From NCBI RefSeq assembly GCF_047948215.1, contig NC_134461.1:87664245-87728244 (forward strand): a DNA stretch of 64,000 nucleotides, written 5' to 3'. Shown here piece after piece: positions 10,700-22,264 of this stretch (positions within the stretch are counted from its first letter, which is position 1; each line of letters begins with the position of its first letter). This stretch comes from Lycorma delicatula. Taxonomy: Eukaryota > Arthropoda > Insecta > Hemiptera > Fulgoridae. The notes beneath the pieces were generated by a model. It searched no databases and was not told where the DNA came from. It saw nothing but the letters and a program-made list of their open reading frames with translations. Both the position numbers and the translations under genes were made by a program.

Positions 10700-12180
10700 A
10701 TAAAGTGAAAATTAACCTCTCTTCATTTATTGTATTAGATCCTTTATTAATATAATTATCATTATTATTTTATATACATATATTTGTTTAATTGTAAAAC
10801 TATAGATGATGAAGTTTATCGTAATTTATTATAAGAATTTATTACACTTTTAGAGAAAAACGAACAAAACTGTTGATTTCAGCAAGATAATGTCAACTTT
10901 CATGTTATTAATCTTCTTGTAAGATTTTTTGTCATCCTTTAATTTTAAAAGATTGTGACCTACAATATCTACTGATATTCAATCATAAAATGTTTTCATT
11001 AGGAAATAGTAAATTTTTTTTAACAAAAATCTTCATACACTTAATCAACAAAACTAAAAATGAAAATAATACTCGTATTTAAAAATATAAATATTACGAA
11101 AAGTGCCTGAACATATTAAACCTGAAGATAAAAACCAGCACTCACATTCTTTCAAAATCATTTTCAACGTATTTATTTATAAGTATATATGATCTAAACA
11201 TTCTTTGCAGTTAAACCTTTGCAAAAAAAAAATCGCTCAATTATATATTATTAAAATTCAGCAGACACTTTTTTTGAAACACACTTCTTATTTTTTAAAC
11301 GAAACTATTGCAAACCATTTAAAAATAAAATTAATCTATACATATGTAAAATGTTGTATTAAATAAATAAACTTCAAGGTCAAAATTATTAAAAAAATAT
11401 CAGAAATATATTTCTACTGTTACTATAACATAGTGCAATTCTTACTACTTAAAACAAACGACACGGAATTAAGTAAAAGTGAAAAAAATAAGTTTAAAAA
11501 TAAATATAAAACAAGCAATCGATTGACGCTGTTTTTTTTTTCTTTTTTACTAGAATCCCATGTTACAAATTGAACACAATACAATATATTGTATGATAGG
11601 AATGAGACATGAAAGAGAGGAAAACCGGAGGTAAAGTGGTTTTAACTGCGAATGCGACGAGAAATATTAGAAGAAAAATGGAATGAATATACCTGTAAGT
11701 AGACTCAGTACAATGCCTTCATGATGATAAAAGTAGACATTATCGATTCTTTTTGTAAGTAGAATGTACGTTACAATATACTCGTATTACATTGACATTT
11801 TAAACTGTGGCAGAATCACTATCGTTTTATTACATTTATTATTATTTTTAATAAATAATTTATAAACGAAAAAACGATGCGAAGTGCTGTTATATCATTA
11901 CAAATAATGAACTGTAAATCACAAAAAGCTAACATAATTTATACAAAAATCACACAATAGTTTAATTTTTTTATTTCATTTAGATTAAATACATATAAAA
12001 CTGGTGTACAAATTACTGATTTTCAGTCTTACATAAAAACAAAGAATTATCTATATTCTAAATTCTTATAAAAACAGATTCAAAAGTCGTTTAAAAAAGG
12101 AATTAAATTTAAAATTATACTGACATTTTATTTGTTAAACAATCATCAGTATAAAGAAAGGAATTATTATAAAATAAAAA
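10700..12180. other. AT-rich DNA without recognisable gene
   Basis: No coding frame, known repeat or RNA gene was seen. Poly-A and poly-T runs are frequent. The stretch near 11570-11700 is slightly less AT-rich but shows no recognisable coding signal. Confidence 0.5.
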
Positions 12181-12183
12181 AAT

Positions 12184-12875
12184 ATGATGTGAACAACACA
12201 TGACTTCCTTCTACATCTATTAAATTACATTTAAACATTTTTTTTTAAATGAAAAGCACATAAAAATCTATTTCATTAAAAATTTCTGATATTTTTTCAT
12301 ATTTTCTTTTTTTGTTACTATTGAATTATTAATAATCGTAAAAATTTTTACAATGAGAAGTTAATAAAACAGTATGTTTAAATTAAAAAAAAAGTTAAAA
12401 AAAGGACATAAAATCTGATTCGAACCTATGTGCCTCCTCTTGTAAGATCCAAATATTTCATTAACTAAAAGTTTATTTGGCTATAACTCTGAAACCAATG
12501 AAAATAAGCAACACTTTATTATATATCGTTGAAAAGCTCTCAATGAGAGCTTATTACTGCAGTTAAGAAAAAGTCCAAAATCCAATTTCTTTTGTATTTT
12601 GGGCTTTTTTGGACATATTTGGTTCAGTCAACTGCAATAAAAATGGGAGGTGCACAACTAGATGTTACATCAATCGTAAATCCAAGATTTCAACATCTCA
12701 CGGTTAATTGTTTGAGTTATGCGAGACAGATACATATACATATGTACGTACACACGTCATGCCGGAATTAGTTAAAATGGATTCAAGGGTGGTCAAAATG
12801 GATATTTCCGTTGAAATCAGGAAACCGAAATTTTTCGCGATCACAATTACTTCCTTTACTTCGAACACGGAAGTA
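12184..12875 (+). mobile_element. Interspersed element, copy 2 (internally shortened)
   Basis: It starts with gatgtgaacaacacatgac and ends with the acttcgaacacggaagtaaa tail, as in the copies at 5928 and 49595. It lacks much of the first tRNA-like arm but keeps the second, near 12410-12435. The late body is well conserved: tgggaggtgcacaactagat, then gatatttccgttgaaatc. No reading frame is present. Confidence 0.65.
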
Positions 12876-13339
12876 AAAAGCTAACAACAAAGTTGTAATA
12901 CTTTCCTGGCATTGGTTATTTATTCTTATATAGTGGAAAAATAATAATACATAAAAGAGGTACCTAGATTTTTTTGGGTTAGAAATAATAACTGATAAAG
13001 TTTTATTGTAAAATTATCATTATATGTTTAAAAAAGTTAAAAAAATCTATTAAAAATCTGTATTTTTTTCACTCTTCCACCTTTAAAATCATGTTTTAAT
13101 TTTCCTAGTTTACTATATTAAATAGCAGAAACTAAAAAAAATAATTCTATTGAAAAATGTACAACCAGTAAAAAGTTGTTACAACAAAAAGTACAACAAA
13201 AAAAAATCTGTTAAAAATATGCAATAAATAAAAGAATAAGGAAAGGGAGAATTTTTTTTTAAAATGGTATGATGCGTACATGTACTGAGCTTAATATAAG
13301 TAGGATTACGTTAATAAAATTTTGAAAAAATTGATCCCA

Positions 13340-13545
13340 AAACACTATCTACCTCACTCCCTGGAGATATTGATCCCAAAAATTTACCAACAAATTGCTC
13401 CATATACAGGAATTTTTGTACGAAATTTCATCAAAATCGGTTTATCCAGTCAAAAGCTTCAAACACGTCAACACACTTACATACATACGAACATTATCCC
13501 CCTTCTTTTTTTCTGTTTTTTGGGGATCCCTGGGTAATGAAACGT
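13340..13545 (+). repeat. Possible repeat fragment
   Basis: Two overlapping open frames of 71 and 92 codons run through here, but neither resembles a protein I know. The phrase catcaaaatcggttt and the following acacacttacatacatacga resemble segments near 63880-63960, so I read it as a repeat fragment. Confidence is low. Confidence 0.3.
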
Positions 13546-13758
13546 TGAGAAATTCAAAAAACCCATTACCCATTTTTTTGACTGATTACTACTTCTTGCA
13601 TATACCAAAACAAATATACTCTACGGTATATTACATACTAAACGGTATTTGTAAGTTTATAAAAAAAAAATAAATAAATATATAAATATCTCTAAAGTGA
13701 AGATCTACTCATTGTAAACAAATTTATTCTGAAAAATACACCTATTTTTTATTTCTCT

Positions 13759-14859
13759 TTAACTTAATATTTTATACGACTTCTTTATATAATCGCCACG
13801 TGAATTAAGACATTTATCGTAGTGATACACCAACTTCAATATACCCTCGTCGTATTCTTTTTCCGGCAATCCATTTAGCCACTGATTAACAACATTTTTA
13901 AGTTTGTCGTCATCCGCGAATCGTTTACTACTCAAAATTTCTTTCAATTTCTCAAACAAATGGTAATCAGAAGGAGCTAAGTCCGAACTTTTGGTAGGTG
14001 ATCCTAAGTTTCCCATCCAAATGTTCTCAGTAAATCAAATGTCGAACCTGTTACATGTGGATGTGTATTATCGTGCAGCAGGACGACGACGCCGTCGGTC
14101 AGCCGCCATTCAAAATCGTCGGGAGCGCCGATTTTGAATGGCGCTCCGTAACTTACGTAGAGTTTCGCACTAGGCTTCTGCATTTTTAGTCGTTCTACGC
14201 GGCATGAAATCAATCAGCAGTATGCCAAACCGATATCAAAAGACTGCGGCCTTCAGTTTGCGTCCAAATGACTGTGGCTTACCATTGTTGGTCTGGTTGG
14301 TGATTGAGGATGACGCCATTCACTTGACTGCCGTTTTCTCTCGGGCGCGTAATACGAAATCCACGTTTCATAGCCGATAACGACTGAATTAAAGAACTCA
14401 TTACCTTTTTCTGTGTAGCGCATCAAAAATTCCAAAGCAGATCCCGTTCGGATTTTTTGTGACGTTCCGTTAAGACGTGCGGCAACCGACGCGCACAAAC
14501 ATTTCTGAAGCCTAGATTTTCATGAACAATACGACCAATAACAGCTCTTGAAACATGAGGAAAAAGAAGGGCCAGGTTGGAAATCGTTGAGCAACGATTT
14601 ATTCTGGTTTCATCATCGACGCGTTTCAACAAGTTCTCTGTGATTATCGAGAGCCTTCCCGAACGTCCTTCATCGTGCGCATTAATTCTATTATTCCTAA
14701 AACTTTCACACCATTTTCGGATGTTTCGTTCATTCATTATATTATCATCGTACACAGTAACCAACTACTTATGAATTTCAGCCGGCTCAACGTTTTGATC
14801 GTTTAAAACCGCACGCCTCGACGTATTTCATACGCGGCAATATCGATTTTCCTACTCAT
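13759..14859 (-). pseudogene. Mariner (DD34D-type) transposase pseudogene
   Basis: Read on the minus strand from an ATG near 14859 (MSRKIDIAAYEIRR) to a stop near 13759, the pieces cover most of a mariner transposase of about 345 residues. In order there is a helix-turn-helix segment (NERNIRKWCESFRNNRINAH, then EGRSGRLS), a second DNA-binding part (RINRCSTISNLALLFPHVSR), and the catalytic region. The first catalytic motif reads IGYETWISYYAPE where the family has D before ETW, so the first aspartate is tyrosine here. The second reads LLHDNTHPHVT and keeps its aspartate. The third reads SSDLAPSDYHLFEKLKE and keeps its aspartate. The tail is YHYDKCLNSRGDYIKKSY. Frameshifts occur near 14820, 14480, 14250 and 14120-14145. 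The last is caused by a small inverted duplication (see findings). Terminal inverted repeats were not identified. Confidence 0.85.
14105..14147. repeat. Interleaved inverted repeat within the mariner pseudogene
   Basis: Arms in the order A, B, A', B': gccattcaaaatcg (14105-14118), ggagcgcc (14122-14129), cgattttgaatggc (14129-14142), ggcgctcc (14140-14147). The inner block is the exact reverse complement of the two outer pieces joined together. It breaks the reading frame just before the second catalytic motif. Confidence 0.85.
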
Positions 14860-15524
14860 TTTATAATGGAATAACTCACACGTAATCAATGATACTACAA
14901 CGCGACAACTTAAGTGACAGATAACAGTGCAGTGCATTACTAACATGGCCATGAACGACACAAGTTCGCCAACCTTAATGAGAGAAATTTCCCATCGGTC
15001 TTTATTTTAGAAACATCCGTCGTAATTTTTCTTTTAAGCGTTTAGTTTTTTATATGAATTTATCAGTCAGTATCTAGTGATGATAATAGTTTTACAATTA
15101 ATTTGTTTTTTACGTAGACCATTTTTCAGACAATAACTAAAATTAAGAATAAAAAAAAATATTTATATGAAATTTTAAGAAAGGAAAATATTAAAATTAG
15201 GACAGAAAACCACCTCGCTCAGTATTTTCGGTAGTATGTCGGACATGGGGTGCTAGTTATTATTGAAAATCACCGTAATTTCAACTTATCATTCAACTTT
15301 GGCTATCTCGAAACATTACGTTTATGTTACCTAACAAACATAAGTGTACCTTTAAAAATGTTTCATTATTTAAAAGGAAAATTTATTCAAACACTACAAA
15401 ATGATCAAAAAAATTTTTAATCAAATTTAAAACAAAGAAATATCATTTTATCAACTTTATAAATAGCGTTAAAAGTGAAAAGTAATACTTTTTTTCGCAG
15501 TATTTTATGTTTCCGCTAGGATTA

Positions 15525-16070
15525 TCGATTTGAGTTTTAGTTTCTACCATTACTAGCATCGTCACTTTAACAATTGTAATTGACGCCTTCCAGAATACCT
15601 CCATCTCAAGACTACTTTCACCAATGAGTCTTCCTAAGTTGGGATTGTCGAATATATAGCGATGGTAAGCTCTTCCCACCTCGTATCCCTAGTATCGGCC
15701 TCTTCTGCTTTGTCACTCCAGCTCTAACGGTTATACAATTTCCTGAAACTAATTCTTCTGATTCTTAATTTTAACAATTTTAAATTGTTAAATATTACAT
15801 CGGATTGTGTGTTTATTTGTTCATTAATTATTTCCTGTTCTTTTAATTTTAGCTTTGGAGAAACAAAGCTAAAATTTGTACGTGACAGCATGGGATGGGA
15901 ATTGGGAGAAACTTAACATCGCTATTTATTCGACGATCCCAACTTAGGAACAATCACTTGTGAAAGTAGTTTTGAGAATGGAGATATTCGGAAAGGGTTC
16001 AACTACCAATGTTAGAATGACGGCGCTAAGAATGGCAAAAAAATAATACTCAAATCAATTATTATTATTT
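15525..16070. mobile_element. Foldback element with two coding-like inverted arms
   Basis: The minus strand of 15525-15690 and the plus strand of 15885-16070 are alignable over about 170 bases. They share attcgac.atcccaacttagga and the following gtgaaagtagt.ttgaga. The centre is the palindrome ttaacaattttaaattgttaa at 15771-15791, with a second hairpin (ttttagctttg/caaagctaaaa) at 15847-15874. Both arms translate in the same frame to related peptides: HRYIFDNPNLGRLIGESS in one, HRYLFDDPNLGTITCESS in the other. I do not recognise the peptide. Confidence 0.62.
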
Positions 16071-16259
16071 ATTTTGTTTACGATGGGCGCCTCTCTCTAC
16101 TAATTGCGCAATAATTACAAACAATAGTGCTATAGTTGACAAAGACAACAATACTTATGAAAAAAAAAAAACGGTTTCATGGAGAGTTCTACTCCTTGAT
16201 AAATAAGGTAACAACAATTTTAGTTGAACTTTCTACTTTTAAGAATTTCATCATATTGT

Positions 16260-16860
16260 AGCAAGACCGGTATAACGGGCCTGAGTAACGGATTCCTACC
16301 AATTATTATGAAGGTAGTACAAAATATAATAATGGGAGGAATCCAAAGGGACAAAAAGGGAACCCTTTTTATAAGGTAACAGATCCGTTTAACAATCCTC
16401 TTTTGTTATACTACCCGCTGACATACAATGTACACCTGTTGTACCGTGAGAAAAGCTACCTGACCGGGTTATGGAATTCATGAAAACGAAAGCTTCGGTT
16501 AATTGTTCTCACGGTTCTAGTTGGGTTCGGTCCAGCAGGTTAAGAAATACTCCTGGGAAATAATTTAGAAATCAGTTCTGCGAGAAGAGAGAACGAGACG
16601 TGACAACGTCAGTTCAGCGAGGAGAGGCTGCGAGATGTGAGTTATGAGGAGTTCTGCGAAGTCCAACGAGACGTTACGACGTCAGTCCAGCGAGAGAGTC
16701 CGCGGTGTGAGTCTGCGAGACGTCAGTCAGTGAAAGCATTCTGCGAGGAGGACAGTAAAGGAGCGAATTTCCAGTGTGAATTAAATTCGATACGATTAAG
16801 GTGTATGAATTACACAGTAATTCCAGTAAACAAGAAATTCTATCGGTGAGTTACCATAAA
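16260..16860. other. Unclassified GC-richer block with short tandem repeat
   Basis: This is less AT-rich than its flanks and contains the 73-bp tandem unit at 16577-16740. A 70-codon plus-strand frame (16637-16849) crosses the tandem unit and is rich in R, E, S and C because of the repeat. It matches no family I know. An LTR or untranslated leader of a retroelement is possible but no termini were identified. Confidence 0.35.
16577..16740 (+). repeat. Degenerate tandem repeat, period about 73 bp
   Basis: The units gttctgcgag...aacgagacgtgacaacgtca and gttctgcgaa...aacgagacgttacgacgtca start 73 bases apart (16592 and 16665 for the shared core). A third partial unit (gagacgtcagtcag) follows. 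Each contains the near-palindrome acgt.ac.acgt. Confidence 0.65.
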
Positions 16861-17159
16861 ATTGTAATTGAAAGAAACAATGTAATAAACTTCATTAATA
16901 AACTACTAGGTTAGTTTTATTTGTTAACAGCAAAGGTAATTGCAGTGGAAGAACGTCATACTTGTCTTTTCTAGTGTACTATTGTTTGTTAATACAAGAC
17001 AAGCGGTTAAAAGGGTTAAGATTAGCGGATTCTTTTGCTAATAGGTCGGAATTCTGGTTTTCTATTCATCTACCTGGAATAAATTCTGACGATTATTTTG
17101 AACTCTGTCTTGTGTGTAATCTCTGTTTATTATTACTATTGACATTTATGAATATTTGA

Positions 17160-18540
17160 TGTAATGTGATGATTGCTTACTGTTTTGATTATGTTATGTA
17201 TTACATTATGTTTTTATGTAATGTATTAATTATTTAATTTGGTTGTTATGAACATGTAATATTATTATCGTTTACTACGATTATTATTATTATTATTATC
17301 CTGATTATTATTGTGGTTGTAATTACTATGATTATTATTTGTTTGTTAACTATTTTTCATTAATTGTTTTATTATTTTACTTACTAATATTATTATTATT
17401 AACACCATTGTCATTAATATTGATTTGTATTGTTGTAATTATGAATATTTTAAACCAATAAACTGTAATTATACAAACATTCAAATTGTAAACCTCTCAA
17501 TATCCTGATCAAGCCGCGAATATGCGACAATATTTTGAAATCTCATCGTACGTAAAAGGTGTATAATATAATTTTAAAACTATAAAGCTGTGATTCAATC
17601 TAAATAATCGTTAATTAATTACATATTTTTGTTCATATTAATACGTCATAGCTATTAATGGACTCATTTTAATTTATGAGCAGATACTATCCAGCTATCT
17701 CGACCCGCATGTCGGGGTAACAAAATGGTTACGAATATGCATTTAATATTTCCATTATTGTTGTAAGGAAATAAAATCGAATTTATATTTTCTTTAATTT
17801 TTTCAAAACATAGAAAATAAATAATAATGAAACAAATAAATAAAATAGTAACAAAAATAATAATGTTGTGCACAAATTAATGAGCTTCAGAGGATATAAA
17901 AAATATCCATAAAGAATATCAGATTGTTTATTTTCTTGAAATTAGCACTATAGTTCAAATAAAATATCGTGGCATAGATTCTGTTTTATGTTATATTTAC
18001 ATATTTTATGAATTATGAGTCCGCTCTTTATTTTTATGGATCATGAATTTTTCCATATCTCAAATTTACAATGACATTTTGGAATTAAAAACTTTCATTG
18101 AAATTAGTGCGTAAGAATAATAGTATATGAACATAATAACACTATAAAAGTAAAAACACATTTGTAAAACGTGATATAAATCTGCGGGATGCAATGTTTT
18201 GAATGCAGTTAAAATTATTCATTTGTTTTTTATCCTAATTTAATAGTGATAAAAAAATTTACTATTGTTATATACATTCATTTCTACACATATAGCCCAC
18301 AAATCAAATAGCTGTCAAAATATTAATCTCTTTTATTAAGTACAGCCGAATAATTCTACGAAGAGCTATTAATAACAATTTACTGCATAAAGTTCAAGCA
18401 AATAAGGGATTTAATAATTTTTTTATTCGAACAGACAGCGTCTTTTCAATAAAAATAATTCTTTAAATAATTTAAACTAAGAAAATTTACAACATTTAAT
18501 TTTATCTAAGTAAATCATTTTTAAAAATAATATTTTTTAA
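17160..18540. other. AT-rich DNA without recognisable gene
   Basis: The first 250 bases are rich in ATT/TTA triplets (an interrupted microsatellite near 17270-17400). No coding frame or known repeat is recognised in the remainder. Confidence 0.5.
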
Positions 18541-18584
18541 AGGACCGTTTTTAATGTACAGATTGTCCCACAAAGAAACGGAGA

Positions 18585-19280
18585 AACTTTCAGAACATGT
18601 TCTTCTGGTAAAAATAATGAAAAATGTTCATATAAACATAGGTCTGGAAACGCTTTGCTTTCGCGTTACGGCTAGCGAAAGATTTCTCCCAGATTTCAGC
18701 TCTTCTAATAAATAGAAGCCTTACAGCAATTTTTGAGACCCAAATTAATGAGTAACGTTGATGATTTCTTACAGAACGATATAAAAAAATTGTGAATAAT
18801 AAAAACCCCCGAAAAACCCTTACAATGTGAAGGTAATTCTCAAAAAACAATATTTTGCACCGAATCCAAAACAAATTTATATACAAGAAACTGAATACTA
18901 TTTTCTACTATCAAACTTCTCTAAAATACAATTCTTTGTTTCAAATGCAGAGAAAAAATATTTAATATGTTACGTCGTACCAAAATTTTAAATATATTAC
19001 AATAAGTCACTTCCCATGGGGCTGCTTCAAAATATAACCAATAACTGGTTTACAAAAAACAAGCAAGCTACTCAATTGTTAAGAATAACATATATTTGGA
19101 GTAATATTATTTTGCTATTTATTATTTTGTAAATGAAACAGCCAATGGCGAGTACATTTTTTGTAATTTTCAAGATTTTACACAAATTAATTTATTAAAT
19201 ACGAGTATTTTTTCTCTGTGTTGAAGCAAAGAATAGTGTTTTAGAGAAGTTTGAGAGTAGCAAATAGTTATTCAGTTTTT
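18585..19280 (+). mobile_element. Foldback-family left arm plus internal inverted repeat
   Basis: The segment 18585-18890 shares its order of motifs with 34722 and 40240: ctttcag.acatgttct, tcatataaacata, ggaaacgct and gcgaaagatt. Beside it, 18895-18965 (caaacttctctaaaatac, then gcagagaaaaaatatt) is inverted at 19200-19275 (agtattttttctctgtgt, then agagaagtttgagag) around a spacer of about 240 bases. The matching right end of the foldback family was not found, so the copy is truncated or rearranged. Confidence 0.6.
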
Positions 19281-19360
19281 CTGTAAATCAATTTTTTTCA
19301 GATTCGTTTATTTTATCATGAATATAAAAATCTTGAATGATTGAATGAAGTTTGGAATGG

Positions 19361-19400
19361 ATTGCATAATTGACCGGCGTAGCCGGTAGAGTTATGCAAT
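19361..19400. repeat. GC-rich double hairpin
   Basis: The outer arms attgcataa and ttatgcaat enclose the inner arms accggc and gccggt with a three-base loop. It stands out in an AT-rich context. Function unknown. Confidence 0.6.
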
Positions 19401-19914
19401 ACATTGCCGGCTTTTTAAAATTAATTTCTAGTGATTCAATTTATTTTTAATTTGAAAGACGTCTTTATATTAATTTTAATTAATTAAATATATTTAACTT
19501 AAAATTTATTGTTGTAAATATTTCCATGATTAAGGATTAAGCAAGCACAAGATTATAAAAAAAAAAAAAAACTCTAATAGTAGAGGCCCGTGAGAAACGA
19601 GGATAAAAAAATGAAAAAAAAAACCAAAATAATACAGATCAAAATAAACAAAAAAGATTACATTTAAATACAAGTCCAAAATCGTTGTTTTTCAGCTCCG
19701 GCAAACGAAAGATTTTTTCCAAATTTGTACTAAAAAATAAATTAATATCGTTGTTCATTTCTTGATGTAATTTAAAACACTGAAAATTTAAAATACAATG
19801 AACATTTATTTAATTATCATTCAATTTATTTATATTAATTTCCACAAAATTAAATCCTCTTCAAATTTAATAGTTAAGTTTTTAAAGTTTATTTGTAATG
19901 AAATGTATTAGAAA

Positions 19915-20545
19915 TAATGCAGATGGATCATTGAATATAAAAATAGGAAGAGAAAAGACTATGGAGGTAGAAGAATTTTGTTATTTTGGAAGTAGAATTA
20001 CTAAAGATGGACGAAGCAGGAGCGATATAAAATGCCGAATAGCATAGGCCAAACGAGCTTTCAGTTGGAAATATAATTTGCTTACATCAAAAGTTAATTT
20101 AAACGACAGGAAAACATTTTTGAAAGTATATGTTTGAAGCGTAGCTTTATATGGAAGTGAAACTTGGACTATCTGAGAAGAAAAGATTAGAAGCTTCTGA
20201 AATGTGGTGCTACAGGAGATTATTAAAAATCAGATGGGTGGATAAAGTGACAAATGAAGAGGTGTTGCCACAAATTGATGAAGAAAAAAGCATTTGTAAA
20301 AATATAATTAAAAGAAGACTGACTTACAGGCTACATTTTAAGGAACCTGGAATTCGTCGTTTTGATATTGGAGGTACAGGTAGATGGGAAAAAATTGTGC
20401 AGATAGGAAGCTTTGGAATATATAAAACAGATTTTTAGGGATGTAAGATGTTGGGGGTATACCGAAATGAAGCGACTGGCACTAGATAGGGAATTTTGAA
20501 GAGCTGCATCAAACCAATCAAATTGGTGAAGACAAAAAGTAATTA
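19915..20545 (+). pseudogene. LINE ORF2 C-terminal half plus 3' end (copy A)
   Basis: The plus strand reads TMEVEEFCYFGSRITKDGRS, RSDIKCRIA, stop, AKRAFSWKYNLLTSKVNLN, then VALYGSETWTI, then RLEASEMWCYRRLLKIRWVD and KVTNEEVLPQIDEEKSICKN. This is the post-polymerase region of an endonuclease/reverse transcriptase LINE very common in insects. The pattern is FKYLG-ITxDGR, I-x-x-RI-x-x-A-K-x-AF, LYG-x-E-T-W and M-W-C-Y-RR-(L/M)-L-x-I-x-W. It ends with the conserved tail atgaagcgactggcactaga and gctgcatcaaaccaatcaaa. Stops near 20048, 20136 and 20175 break it. Copy B at 55737-56345 runs in the other direction and is clearly closely related. Confidence 0.82.
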
Positions 20546-20559
20546 AAAAAAAGAAGTGA

Positions 20560-21060
20560 TTTACTCAAGATACGAGTACAAAAAGGACTTTTTTTTGACA
20601 GTTGCTTACTGAGTTTTACACATTAAAAGATATTAATAATGGAGATATAGTTTTGGATTTCAATTACGCTTAAAAATATAAAATATGCTCGGTAACTGGC
20701 TCCATAGAAATTCAATATGATATTAATACATGTTTAAACTTAAAACATATGAAAAATATTTCGTTAGTCATAACCTAACCTGTGACTAAAAATAAACCTT
20801 TAAGACCCACGTTTACATGACATTTGTCTTTATTTTGACGTTAGAATGAATTAATAAAATATTTCTGTTTCCACATGAAATACAGTAAAAATTTGTTGTA
20901 ATATTTTTAAATTTTATATCCAATAGATGAAATTATAATAATTATGGTGTTCTTTTTTTTCTTTTAATAATGGCACAACCATTTTTTTTTTCTAAACTTT
21001 CCGTTTGAGTGAAAATAAATTTTTATTAGCTAGCCTTTTTTTTTTTTTTTTACAGCTGCG
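20560..21060. other. AT-rich DNA without recognisable gene
   Basis: No gene or known repeat seen. A long T run precedes 21050. Confidence 0.5.
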
Positions 21061-21114
21061 TGAATACAAAATATAAACCCATACACAACTATCATATCTC
21101 TAAAAACATAAACA

Positions 21115-21900
21115 TTGTTACCACATATAAGCCTAATTTAATATCGGCGGACGACAACGGTAGCAGCTCAGATGTCAGCCGCAGCACATTATACGTACGC
21201 GCTGGTACCCGTCACTCCCGCCGCGCATATGACCGCGCGGTTCTCCCACCATAGCGGCCCCATCACTCTCAGACTCCAATAAAAGAGCGTGCACGAGAGT
21301 GAATTTTTAATTCATCGTCCACGACCGCCTGGAGAAGACCAAAAAGAAAAAGAAGATGGAAGAAGACAGAAGAAGTTCCCCGGCCGCCTCAACATGGAAC
21401 CTCCCGGGGGATGTCAACATCCCCGCCGAGCAGCAGGCCTAGCCGACCCGCCGAGGGAGCTGCTGGATGCGGACGCAACTATCCCGCTCCAGCTCTCCGG
21501 GCTTCAACGCCCTGGCCGGCATGGGATAGCTCGGGGATCCCACGCCGGCCGTCTTTCGCCGATCGTCGGGACGCCGTCGGTCGGCGAAAGACGACTGACG
21601 GCGTCCCGACACTGCGAGGTTCTGGGGGCCACGCTGTAGTGGGGATCCAACTGGCGTTGAGAGGGAAGCCCTGTATGATTTCAATGGACGAGCTGCAACT
21701 CCTCGACTTGGCCGGAGACCAGCTTCCAGGTCCAACAGCTCTTATCACAGCTTACGCAGACCCTTTTTAGGGCTACCACAATTATTATTATTAATTACAA
21801 CGAACCGTCGAAGTCAATCGATGACGAGAACAACAGCCCTTCTCACGGCTACTACAAGGTTACTAAGTGCCACGTGCCATCGAAGCCATTCGGCGACAAA
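21115..21900. other. GC-rich unclassified repeat-like block
   Basis: This block is strikingly GC-rich for the window and has overlapping open frames on both strands (up to 119 codons on plus, 98 on minus). That is expected when stop-poor GC-rich DNA is read. None resembles a known protein. A possible polyadenylation signal (aataaa) lies near 21280, and an interleaved inverted repeat lies at 21551-21610. A degraded retroelement LTR/leader or a GC-rich transposon is the likeliest reading; I cannot assign a family or termini. Confidence 0.35.
21551..21610. repeat. Interleaved inverted repeat (A-B-A'-B')
   Basis: A gtctttcgccga (21551-21562), B gtcgggacgccgtc (21565-21578), A' tcggcgaaagac (21581-21592), B' gacggcgtcccgac (21597-21610). 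All arm pairs are exact. The inner B-A' block equals the reverse complement of A joined to B' through a short linker. Confidence 0.88.
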
Positions 21901-22264
21901 ATACAAATAAATGTTTTTTTTTGATCAGATTTATGTATGAAAAGCATCCCTACTGTTTACATAAAATACTGAAAGAAGTTTTTTTATTTATACTTCGGCT
22001 AAATTTTATTGGAAAAACTGACCAAGACAAATTTCCTTTGTTAGGGTAATCCGAGAAAAAACTGATATACTTCTAATTATGCTATAATCATAATATAAAT
22101 TCTATTCTTCGTAAAATCTGAAGTACACTGATTTGGCAAACAAAGAATAAAATTATGAATTAGAAAATGCTCAAAATCCGTTTAAAAATAAATAAAAATC
22201 AATTATCGCATACACATTTGGACTGTTAAAAACAATTTAATAGATACAAGAAATTCATTATGAA

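Noticed and set aside
17270..17460. Possible regulatory or origin-like AT tract
   Set aside because: It is an interrupted ATT/TTA microsatellite with no further support.
21289..21770. Overlapping frames of 89-119 codons on both strands in GC-rich DNA
   Set aside because: Stop codons are rare in GC-rich sequence. The frames overlap in several registers, share no known domain and cross an inverted-duplication structure, so none can be favoured.
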